Below, in pieces: positions 7,556-14,561 of a DNA stretch of 16,887 nt. Source of the stretch: a bacterium UBA7470 (lineage in GTDB: Bacteria > Pseudomonadota > Gammaproteobacteria > Burkholderiales > Burkholderiaceae_C); assembly GCA_002479815.1 (NCBI GenBank), contig DLPA01000008.1, forward strand, positions 26,267 through 43,153. The letters run 5' to 3'. Position numbers and translations under genes: made by a program. Under the pieces are notes generated by a model that was not told where the DNA came from, made no database searches, and was given only the letters and a program-made list of their open reading frames with translations. Position 1 is the first letter of the stretch, and each line of letters begins with the position of its first letter.

Positions 7556-8499
7556 GCCGCTGTATGAGCACATATCGCTTGCGTCGTTCACGTGGGTTTG
7601 TCTTGATTTATGTTTTGGGTGCGGTACTGCTCCTGTCTGCGGTCGTGATGGGGGCCTCTTTATCGGTGCGTGAGCAAATGGCTTCGGTGGCGGCAAGAAA
7701 GCAGCAATTGCAGGCAGAACAGTCGTTGAAAGGAGCACTGCATACGGCGACCGCCAAAATTGCACTGGACATTGAGGTTGCTCGTCGCAAACCCAATGAC
7801 ACCCAATTGGCACAGGCCCTGTCGCCACGCTACGCGCCGTGGACTGCAAGTTGGACGAACCAAGAGCTGGTGCAAGCCGATCAAACCTATGCAGTCCAAG
7901 TCATTCCGGCTGAATGGTTACCCGATGCCAACCTGTTGGTGTTGGACGATTGGCGGCGTTTATTCGAGGGCTTGGGCGTGCCCTCTGAGCAGGCGCAAGG
8001 AGAGGCGCAAAAGATTTTGATGAAACGAAATCTGCTCATGCGCATGGGCTCCTCGCGGGGTTTTACTCATTGGGATCAACTCATTTCGGCCTTGTCTTTA
8101 TCTCCTGTACCTATCTATGGACGGACAGATCAATCCCAGCAGGGATTACTGGACTTGCTCGTTTTGGGAACGGGAAAACGAAGCACTGATCCTAACCAAA
8201 CCCCATTACCCATTTACCGCGCCCTTTACAATGCCAACGAAGATCGCTTAAATCGCTTGATGCGCTTGCGATCGGCTGGCCCGGTGACGGCGGCGCAAGA
8301 AGCGGAAGTGTTGGGCTTACGCCCCTCCTCAACGGTAAACCAAGCTGCGACGAACGCAGCAGCCAATGTGCCCCGTTTGTTTCGCTTGGTGGTGACATCT
8401 CAGTCGGCAGGTCCACAATCCATGACGATGACTGCCCTTGTGTCGGTGCAAGCCGGACAAGTGAGCATCCTTCAAGAATACCTTTTTTACAAACTATGA
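7552..8499 (+). CDS. gspK: Type II secretion minor pseudopilin GspK
   Basis: This large minor pseudopilin of 315 residues has the GspK type of signal: a basic leader ending RRSRG, then FVLIYVLGAVLLLSAVVM. Position 5 after the expected cleavage is Tyr, not Glu; lack of Glu5 is normal for GspK, which caps the pseudopilus tip. Downstream, LLVLDDWRRLFEGLGV matches the conserved region where GspK proteins name a subdomain boundary, followed by the alpha-helical insert and FRLVVTSQS near the end. The start at 7552 overlaps the gspJ stop (ATGA); ATG 7564 in the same frame would shorten the leader by 4 residues. The stop overlaps gspL at ATGA. Confidence 0.93.
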   Translation: MSRCMSTYRLRRSRGFVLIYVLGAVLLLSAVVMGASLSVREQMASVAARKQQLQAEQSLKGALHTATAKIALDIEVARRKPNDTQLAQALSPRYAPWTASWTNQELVQADQTYAVQVIPAEWLPDANLLVLDDWRRLFEGLGVPSEQAQGEAQKILMKRNLLMRMGSSRGFTHWDQLISALSLSPVPIYGRTDQSQQGLLDLLVLGTGKRSTDPNQTPLPIYRALYNANEDRLNRLMRLRSAGPVTAAQEAEVLGLRPSSTVNQAATNAAANVPRLFRLVVTSQSAGPQSMTMTALVSVQAGQVSILQEYLFYKL

Positions 8500-9815
8500 A
8501 AATGAGCTTGCCCTGGCGTGAGAAGCGGCTGTTTGTTGCCCTTGGGGAGCACAGTGTCGCGCTGGCCTGCATGGTCAACGGCTGGCGTGAGTGGCACACT
8601 CAGGCACAACACGTCCTTCCGCTACAAGAAGAAATAGCCGCCCCTGCACTGGTGGCCATGTTACGAAGCTTTATGAGTGCCCACGGGTTGGGGGCGGGAT
8701 GTCGTGTGCATTGGTTCTTACCGCCAGATATTTTGGCAGTGGCTTTCGTGCCTCAAGACCTTGCGACGGTAGACACCCAGTGGCTGCCCTATCAAGCGCC
8801 CATGGTGGCACTGGGTGCCATTGCGGGCGGGCGGCAATTTACCACTGCTTTGTGGATCCATCGCAATTGGCAAGATTTGTTCCGTGGTGTGACCGAACAA
8901 GTGGGGGGGCAGTTGCTGTATTTCCACCCTCGAGCTTTGTACGTGCATACCTTGTTGCAACACAAGGCCCACTCCAACGCCGAAAACGCCCTCCAAATTC
9001 TAAAGGAGGGGCGTGATTGGCACTTGTTTCATCGCCGTCACGGATTGGTGCGCAGCCTGACACAAGCCCAAACGCTCACACCCGCACAGGCCGAGATACG
9101 CATGGGCTTAGAGGTGCAACAAGTGTTGACCGTACTGGATGCGCCTGCCACTGGTGTCTTGAACGCCCAACAACAACTGCAAGCCAGCGCAGTTCAAGAC
9201 GTGACACTGGCTCTCAGCCGTGTCACTGGCCCTGTCCCTCGCGAGTGGCGTTTGTCCTCTGCTCAATTGCACGCCTGCGGTTTGTTGATGGGGCAGTTGA
9301 CCAGTTGGGTCGAGCATCGTTTGCAAATGGTGACAGGTGGACTCATGCTGGTGTTTGCTTTAGGGGCGGCGGTGGCATGGCAACACGATCAGACTTTGCA
9401 AGAGGAGCAGCGTGAGATGGCAGCGCAACTCAAATCGCTGTTACCTGAAGTTGAAAAAGTGCAGCAACTCAAAACGGAGACCAGTCAACAAAGCCAAATC
9501 CTGAACGTACACCATGCGGTGAGCGAAAAAGCGTATGACTGGCAGGTATTGGCTCGTGTATTGGCGCATGTGCCCAAGGGGGCGGCTGTTCAGGCGGTAT
9601 TCCTAGATCATGAGGCATTGCGAGTAGAGCTGCTGTACCCTTCTGCCAAAGGCATCCTCTCGTCTTGGTCTATTCCTGAAGCCATCCATCCTGCGCTGAC
9701 CGAAGTGCCCGACACCAGAACCACAGAAGACAAAGCGGTTCGAGTTCGCTACGCCATGCACTTTAAGCGCGTTTCTGACCCCGCCCCTCCCCCTGCGCCC
9801 AAGAGAGAACCATGA
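8496..9815 (+). CDS. gspL: Type II secretion inner-membrane protein GspL
   Basis: The 439-residue protein has the GspL layout: a cytoplasmic part of about 275 residues, one hydrophobic segment at 279-295 (GGLMLVFALGAAVAW), a charged coiled-coil-like stretch at 297-335 and a small periplasmic domain. GspL recruits GspE through its cytoplasmic actin-like domain and pairs with GspM in the membrane. Sequence conservation is low, as usual for GspL, so the call depends on topology, size and place between gspK and gspM. The C-terminus ends in a proline-rich tail, DPAPPPAPKREP. It overlaps gspK and gspM by 4 bases each (ATGA at 8496 and 9812). A PilM-PilN-like fusion has a similar plan, but the context favours GspL. 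Confidence 0.85.
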   Translation: MKMSLPWREKRLFVALGEHSVALACMVNGWREWHTQAQHVLPLQEEIAAPALVAMLRSFMSAHGLGAGCRVHWFLPPDILAVAFVPQDLATVDTQWLPYQAPMVALGAIAGGRQFTTALWIHRNWQDLFRGVTEQVGGQLLYFHPRALYVHTLLQHKAHSNAENALQILKEGRDWHLFHRRHGLVRSLTQAQTLTPAQAEIRMGLEVQQVLTVLDAPATGVLNAQQQLQASAVQDVTLALSRVTGPVPREWRLSSAQLHACGLLMGQLTSWVEHRLQMVTGGLMLVFALGAAVAWQHDQTLQEEQREMAAQLKSLLPEVEKVQQLKTETSQQSQILNVHHAVSEKAYDWQVLARVLAHVPKGAAVQAVFLDHEALRVELLYPSAKGILSSWSIPEAIHPALTEVPDTRTTEDKAVRVRYAMHFKRVSDPAPPPAPKREP

Positions 9816-10495
9816 AATTACCCCGTTTGTGGCCCGACGCATTGCGCCAAACAAGGCTGATGACGTGGGCGCCTTTGTTGATCCCTGTGCTGGTCTTTCT
9901 GACACTGGCAGACCGTTGGTATCCCAGCTATGCCGAGCACCGAGAACGCCATGCCGAGGTCGCCTTGCGTCTGGAACGGGCACAAGCTCTGGCGGACCTC
10001 CTACCCCGCTATCAAGAAAAAGCAGATGCCCAGGCCGATGGTGTAGAGGCGGCTAAGAAAACAGCCCTCACGAACGAGCAAGTCGATGCGTCGGTTGCGC
10101 AGATCAAGCAGCATCTGCAAAGTATGTTGACCGCAGAGTTCATTGATGAAGTACCCCAGTTTGACATTACCCCAGATGCGCCAGAAGGCAGTTCAGCCGG
10201 GTCAGCCCTCTTGTTGCGTGTGGATTTGCGCTTGTTGGTGTCGCCACAACAACTGGCGGGCTTGGAGGCGCGACTCTTGCCTTTTAAAGACCGCTTCGTA
10301 CCTGTTGAAATGGAGTTGACGGTTGTGCCCGATCCCAAACGGGCCTCCAGACAATTGGATGCACGTTTTCATTTTCGGGTGATGCACATGGACAAAGCAC
10401 CAGTCACTGCCGATGCCAGCGCCAGCGTACCTCCTGCGGCTGCGACAGTACCCCCATCCAACGCCTCTTCTCTCCCCCCACAACCTACCCGATAA
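9812..10495 (+). CDS. gspM: Type II secretion inner-membrane protein GspM, proline-rich C-terminus
   Basis: The 227-residue protein has a single N-terminal membrane segment (about 17-33, MTWAPLLIPVLVFLTL), then a charged helix likely to form a coiled coil (38-75) and a compact periplasmic domain, which is the GspM plan. GspM partners GspL and stabilises the assembly platform. Sequence identity to the family is weak to the eye; position after gspL and topology support it. The last 30 residues are unusually rich in Pro, Ala and Ser (SVPPAAATVPPSNASSLPPQ), probably disordered in the periplasm. The stop codon at 10493-10495 lies inside an inverted repeat that continues into the gap before gspD. 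Confidence 0.85.
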   Translation: MKLPRLWPDALRQTRLMTWAPLLIPVLVFLTLADRWYPSYAEHRERHAEVALRLERAQALADLLPRYQEKADAQADGVEAAKKTALTNEQVDASVAQIKQHLQSMLTAEFIDEVPQFDITPDAPEGSSAGSALLLRVDLRLLVSPQQLAGLEARLLPFKDRFVPVEMELTVVPDPKRASRQLDARFHFRVMHMDKAPVTADASASVPPAAATVPPSNASSLPPQPTR

Positions 10496-10513
10496 GAGGC
10501 CTTACGCCTTATC
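10491..10513 (+). other. Inverted repeat across the gspM stop
   Basis: GATAAGAGGC (10491-10500) and GCCTTATC (10506-10513) can pair as an 8-bp stem with a 2-base bulge around the loop CTTAC. The gspM TAA stop is in the left arm. No T-run follows, so this is not a standard intrinsic terminator. It could protect or process mRNA ends or tune the switch from gspM to gspD. Function is inferred. Confidence 0.45.
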
Positions 10514-10537
10514 TGCTTCACTTGCCGAGCCGTTTTC

Positions 10538-12982
10538 ATGTCCTCTCTATTTTTCTCTCGCTGTTTTCAACCCGCTCCTTTGGTCGTGGCATTGGGTTTG
10601 GTGTGGTCTGGGGCTGGTGTCTACGCCCAAGCTGTCAATCCTTTTGCAGCCTTGTTGCAGCAGCCACAGGAGCAACCCCCCCAAGTGGCTGCTCCTGTGA
10701 CACCGGCGGTCACCACACCTCCCCTGGTTCGACCAGCTGCGCCCCCTGTCCCAGCTGCTCCAGCGGTGGTTGCTGCGCCTGTTGGACCTGTGGCTGTGCC
10801 GCTTTCTGCCACCCCGCCAGCGTTGGGGATGCCGATCGCTGGCGCACAACCTGCTGCGTCAAGCACGACTCCGCGTCCTTCACCCTCGCCGACGATCTCG
10901 AGTATGGGAGGGCCGATCACCCTGCGCTTTGACAATGCCGATGTCTATGACGTGATCCAAGTTGTTTTGGGTGAAGTGCTCAAGTTGGATTATTCGGTCG
11001 ATCCTGGGATCCAAGGTAAAGTCACGCTGCGCAGCACGGGGGTGATCCAGCCACAAGAGTTATTGGGCGTGTTGGAAACCTCGCTGTCCAGCATAGGCTT
11101 GTCTGTGGTGAAAGCGGGCAATACCTATAAGGTGGTTCGAGAATCGAATTTGGCCCGTGAAAAACTGCCTGAGCGGGGGGCTGGTGAGGCGTCGCCGGTG
11201 TTGCGTGTCGTGCCCCTGCGTTACGTGCAAGCGGCACAGCTGGCCGCGACCTTAAAGCCGTTTGCCAGTGTCAATGCCATTTTGATTGCCGACCCCACCA
11301 ACCGCTACCTCATCATTGCCGACCGCAACGGTGTCGCGGATCGCTTGGAAGCCCTGGTCGAGACGCTGGACACGGAATACTTAAAAAATATCCATATTCG
11401 CTTGCTCAAGCCCAAACACGGCGATGCCACTGAAATTGCCAAAGAAATGGAGACCATCGTCAAGTCTTCTGGCCTATTCACACAGCCCAATACAGAGGCC
11501 AAAGCGTATATGGCTCCAGTCCCCCGTTTGGGCGCTATCTTGGTGGCAGCCAGCAATGAAGTCTTGATTCAAGTAGCAGAAAAATGGTTCAATGTTCTGG
11601 ACGCGCAACCCGAGAAAGACGCTGATGCCACGGTTCACATTTATGCTGTGGGCAGCAGCAATGCCACCCATTTGTCCAACCTGCTGCAACAAATTTTTTA
11701 TGGTGCAGCACCCGCAGCAAGCAACAATGCCAACCAGCAGCGCGCTACTTTAGGGGCAACTGGCACTCCACAACAAGGTGCGAACAATGCCTTGACGGGC
11801 GCTCAGGGCCAGCAGCAAAACAGCAATTTTGGCTTGAACCAGGGCACTGCCGTTGCAGGTACGCTCACTCGTGGCAATACGCCCGGGCAAGCGGGGGCTG
11901 GTACTGCACCTACAGGATTTGCAGGCCCCATCGTCATCATTCCAGACGAAATCACCAACAGCCTCATCATCAAAGCCAGTGCGGAAGATTACCAACGGGT
12001 GCTCAAAGTCTTAGCGAAGTTGGACACCCTGCCCAAGCAAGTGCTGATTCAAGTCACGATTGCCGAAGTCGCCCTGAACGATACCCTGCAATATGGTGTG
12101 GAGTGGTGGCTGAACTCCATGCTCTCCCACAAAGGCAAATCGTGGGCGGGTAAATTGGGGCTGGAAGGCAACATCAAGCCCAGCTCTACCGCTGGTACGG
12201 TGTCTGGTATTGGTTCTGGCTTGAGCTATGCCGTGTTAGGAGGAACTGGACAAGTCATCGGCTTACTGAATTTGTTGGGGCAGGACACGAATGTGAATTT
12301 GCTGTCCGCACCCCATGTATTGGCCTCAGACGGAAAAACCGCACGGGTCGAAATTGGCAGTGAAGAACCCATCATCACCCAAACCATACAAACACCCACC
12401 ACGACCCTAGGTAATCTGGCGACTTCCAATTCGGTGCAATACCGACCGACCGGCATTATTTTGGAGGTTAAGCCCGTCATCAGCTCCAATGGTGTGGTGA
12501 GCTTGGCGATTGCCCAAGAAGTCAGCAGCCGAGGCAATACCGTCTCTGTGGGTGGCTCCGAATACCCCAGCTTTTCCAAACGTCGCGTGACCACGGATGT
12601 GGTGGTCGAAGACGGCAAATCTTTGCTGATTGCAGGTCTGATTGAGGACAAAGGCGACAACACCAGCGTGGGCATTCCGGTCGCCAAAGATGTGCCCTTA
12701 TTTGGCGCTTTGTTTGGCACGACCAAAAAGATCAACAACAAAACCGAGTTGTTGATCACGATCACACCACACATCGTGCAGCGCAGTGGCGATGCCGATC
12801 GCATTGCCAGCTCGTTCCGTGATGCGCTCAAAGACCTGCAAAGCGTCATCAGCCGACCTTTGCCCGACATGAGTAAAAAAGTTCCCACAGGCGATGTCAA
12901 GGCACTCACCCCGGCCACGCAGGGGGCCGTGGTCAAACCTGTGCTGGACGCGGTGGAGTCCACCGCTCCTTCTGCACAGTAA
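10538..12982 (+). CDS. gspD: Type II secretion outer-membrane secretin GspD
   Basis: The 814-residue secretin forms the outer-membrane pore of the T2SS. Residues 1-30 are a signal peptide ending GVYA|QA. A spacer at about 42-124 is dominated by Pro, Ala and Val. Then come N0 (126-200, ITLRFDNADVYDVI), N1 (about 219-279), N2 (about 284-354) and N3 (about 366-505). N3 is interrupted at 390-461 by an Asn/Gln/Gly/Thr-rich loop, which is common in T2SS secretins. The secretin domain starts near 503 (VLIQVTIAEVALNDTLQYGVEWW) and ends with the family signature VPLFGALFG...KTELLITITPHIV (719-747). The Pro/Ala spacer ahead of N0 is unusual. gspD is last in the cluster, after a 42-base gap with no strong ribosome site visible. 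Confidence 0.97.
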   Translation: MSSLFFSRCFQPAPLVVALGLVWSGAGVYAQAVNPFAALLQQPQEQPPQVAAPVTPAVTTPPLVRPAAPPVPAAPAVVAAPVGPVAVPLSATPPALGMPIAGAQPAASSTTPRPSPSPTISSMGGPITLRFDNADVYDVIQVVLGEVLKLDYSVDPGIQGKVTLRSTGVIQPQELLGVLETSLSSIGLSVVKAGNTYKVVRESNLAREKLPERGAGEASPVLRVVPLRYVQAAQLAATLKPFASVNAILIADPTNRYLIIADRNGVADRLEALVETLDTEYLKNIHIRLLKPKHGDATEIAKEMETIVKSSGLFTQPNTEAKAYMAPVPRLGAILVAASNEVLIQVAEKWFNVLDAQPEKDADATVHIYAVGSSNATHLSNLLQQIFYGAAPAASNNANQQRATLGATGTPQQGANNALTGAQGQQQNSNFGLNQGTAVAGTLTRGNTPGQAGAGTAPTGFAGPIVIIPDEITNSLIIKASAEDYQRVLKVLAKLDTLPKQVLIQVTIAEVALNDTLQYGVEWWLNSMLSHKGKSWAGKLGLEGNIKPSSTAGTVSGIGSGLSYAVLGGTGQVIGLLNLLGQDTNVNLLSAPHVLASDGKTARVEIGSEEPIITQTIQTPTTTLGNLATSNSVQYRPTGIILEVKPVISSNGVVSLAIAQEVSSRGNTVSVGGSEYPSFSKRRVTTDVVVEDGKSLLIAGLIEDKGDNTSVGIPVAKDVPLFGALFGTTKKINNKTELLITITPHIVQRSGDADRIASSFRDALKDLQSVISRPLPDMSKKVPTGDVKALTPATQGAVVKPVLDAVESTAPSAQ

Positions 12983-13019
12983 ATAAGCACCTTGATCCCT
13001 GACGGGCACACAAGCATTT

Positions 13020-14309
13020 ATGCAAAGTTTTGATGTCATCGTGGTCGGTGCGGGTGCGGCGGGTCTGTTTTGTGCAGGCGTGGCGGGGCAGCGCGGTTTG
13101 CGCGTGCTGTTGTTGGATCACAGCGACCGTGTGGCCGAGAAAATCCGTATTTCTGGGGGGGGACGCTGCAACTTCACCAACCGAGACTTGGACGTGCGTG
13201 CTCCGCACCGCCACTTCGTGGGGGCGAATCCGCAGTTTTGTCGCTCGGCCTTGAGTCGCTACACGTCACAAGACTTCATTGCCCTGGTTAAACGCCACGG
13301 CATCCCGTTTCATGAGAAGCACAAAGGCCAATTGTTTTGCGATCGCTCGGCGCAAGACCTCATTCAAATGCTATTACAAGAGTGTGAGGCTGCAGGCGCA
13401 GCCGGGGGGCAGGTCAGTCGTTGGCAGCCATGTGCTGTAAAAAACGTCTTGTTTTCCGATACCAGCCCTTTATTCAATGGCGGACGCTGCTATCAGGTCG
13501 AGACGGATCGTGGCCTCGTCGCTGCCCCCTCTCTCGTGGTGGCGACTGGTGGGCTGTCGATCCCCGCCATTGGTGCGACCGACTTTGGCTATCAGCTTGC
13601 GCGTCAGTTCAAGCTCAGTGTACAAGCCACTCGACCCGGATTGGTCCCCCTGACCTTTGGCGACACCCAGTGGCAGCCCATGACGACATTGGCGGGTTTG
13701 TCCCTGCCCGTCGAACTCAGTACGGGGGAGCGGCGGCAAAAAATCGAGTTTGAAGAAGACCTGCTCTTCACCCATCGCGGCTTGTCGGGCCCGGGGGTGT
13801 TGCAAATGTCCAGCTATTGGCAGGCGGGTCAATCCATCCGCATCAATTTATTGCCCACCAGCACGGGCATCGACCTGCCTGCCGTACTCCGCTCAGCCAA
13901 GCAAGGCTCACACAAGCGGGCAACCAACGAACTGGCGCGCTACCTGCCCTCCCGCTTAGCGGATGCCTGTTGTGCCGGACAGTTAAGGGGCTTGCCCTCC
14001 GCCACCGTCGATCTGTTGCAACAACGCAGCATGACCGACTTGCCTGACCGTGTGTTAGACCAACTTTGTCAACAGCTTCAGAACTGGGCGCTCACCCCCA
14101 CGGGTACAGAGGGTTATCGCAAAGCCGAAGTCACTCTAGGCGGGGTGGACACCGCTGAGTTGTCCCAGCACAGCCTGGAAGCCAAACGTCAACCGGGGCT
14201 GTACTTTATCGGTGAAGTGGTGGACATCAGCGGCTGGTTGGGGGGATACAACTTCCAATGGGCGTGGGCCAGTGCGTATGCTTGCGCACACGCCTTGGTA
14301 GGATCTTAA
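13020..14309 (+). CDS. HI0933/YhiN-family FAD-dependent oxidoreductase
   Basis: The 429-residue flavoprotein starts with a Rossmann FAD site, DVIVVGAGAAGL (5-16), with Asp33 at the end of the second strand. It has the family signature ISGGGRCNFTN (44-54). LVVATGG follows in the middle, then RKAEVTLGGV (367-376), GLYFIGEVVD (393-402) and ISGWLGGYNFQWAWAS (403-418), all typical of the HI0933/YhiN/BaiN group (aminoacetone oxidase-like flavoproteins). A BaiN-type bile acid reductase role is known from gut bacteria, but the substrate of most members, and of this one, is unknown. It should be cytoplasmic. It begins 37 bases after gspD without a visible terminator, so some read-through from the secretion operon is possible. 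No function in secretion is implied. Confidence 0.93.
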   Translation: MQSFDVIVVGAGAAGLFCAGVAGQRGLRVLLLDHSDRVAEKIRISGGGRCNFTNRDLDVRAPHRHFVGANPQFCRSALSRYTSQDFIALVKRHGIPFHEKHKGQLFCDRSAQDLIQMLLQECEAAGAAGGQVSRWQPCAVKNVLFSDTSPLFNGGRCYQVETDRGLVAAPSLVVATGGLSIPAIGATDFGYQLARQFKLSVQATRPGLVPLTFGDTQWQPMTTLAGLSLPVELSTGERRQKIEFEEDLLFTHRGLSGPGVLQMSSYWQAGQSIRINLLPTSTGIDLPAVLRSAKQGSHKRATNELARYLPSRLADACCAGQLRGLPSATVDLLQQRSMTDLPDRVLDQLCQQLQNWALTPTGTEGYRKAEVTLGGVDTAELSQHSLEAKRQPGLYFIGEVVDISGWLGGYNFQWAWASAYACAHALVGS

Positions 14310-14318
14310 AAAGATAGT

Positions 14319-14338
14319 AAAAAAAGTGAGCTGCTCAC
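14319..14338 (-). terminator. Candidate intrinsic terminator for the hexR-like gene
   Basis: Read on the - strand, GTGAGCAGCTCAC forms a 5-bp stem (GTGAG/CTCAC) with a 3-base loop, followed at once by seven T (complement of 14319-14325). That is the layout of a Rho-independent terminator, placed about 220 bases after the regulator's stop. The stem is short, so strength is uncertain. On the + strand no T-run follows it. Confidence 0.4.
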
Positions 14339-14508
14339 GCAAGTAAAAGTAAGCATTTCACGAATTTAATAGTGAAAAAATATCAAAAAAGTCGCTCGAT
14401 AATGGGGTTTCAGCGTCAATATAGCCGATGTGGCCCTTTTTTGCAGGTATTTTTTGAATAAAAGTGGTATTTTCTAAGATTAAAAAAACTTAAAAGTGTT
14501 GCAATTGT

Positions 14509-14539
14509 TGCGTAACAAGCTCACAAAAAATACTATACT
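14509..14539 (+). promoter_or_regulatory. Promoter-like element pointing antisense into the hexR-like gene
   Basis: TTGCGT (14509-14514) is followed after 16 bases by TACTAT (14531-14536), with an overlapping better -10 match TATACT (14534-14539) at 19 bases. Direction is + strand, so a transcript would run antisense through the regulator gene from its 3' end. The -35-like box belongs to a 10-base sequence TTGCGTAACA that recurs on the - strand ahead of the same gene. Evidence is by eye only. Confidence 0.3.
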
Positions 14540-14561
14540 TTTTGATGATCGTTTTATGCCT

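Larger units (their letters stand above)
14310..14561. other. AT-rich convergent intergenic region
   Basis: This 252-base gap lies between two convergent genes and is much richer in A and T than the genes beside it. It contains a dyad followed on the - strand by seven T (14319-14338), a looser dyad TTTCAC/GTGAAA (14356-14361 and 14372-14377), two copies of GGTATTTT 21 bp apart (14446 and 14467), and a promoter-like element at 14509-14539. I find no open frame or tRNA-like fold in it. A good intrinsic terminator for the + strand flavoprotein gene was not found; CTTTTTT near 14436 has only a 3-bp stem before it. Confidence 0.6.

Noticed and set aside
11704..11920. Asn/Gln/Gly-rich insert in GspD as an unusual feature
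   Set aside because: Low-complexity loops in the N3 domain are common in T2SS secretins, so it is noted only in the gene entry.
12226..13017. Long open frame on the - strand (263 codons)
   Set aside because: It is antisense to the conserved secretin domain of gspD, and its composition looks like a mirror frame rather than a protein.
14421..14442. + strand terminator for the flavoprotein gene at the CTTTTTT run
   Set aside because: Only a 3-bp GCC/GGC stem precedes the T-run.
14446..14474. Direct repeat GGTATTTT spaced 21 bp
   Set aside because: Eight AT-rich bases in a very AT-rich gap are not enough to claim a binding site, though the two-turn spacing is noted.
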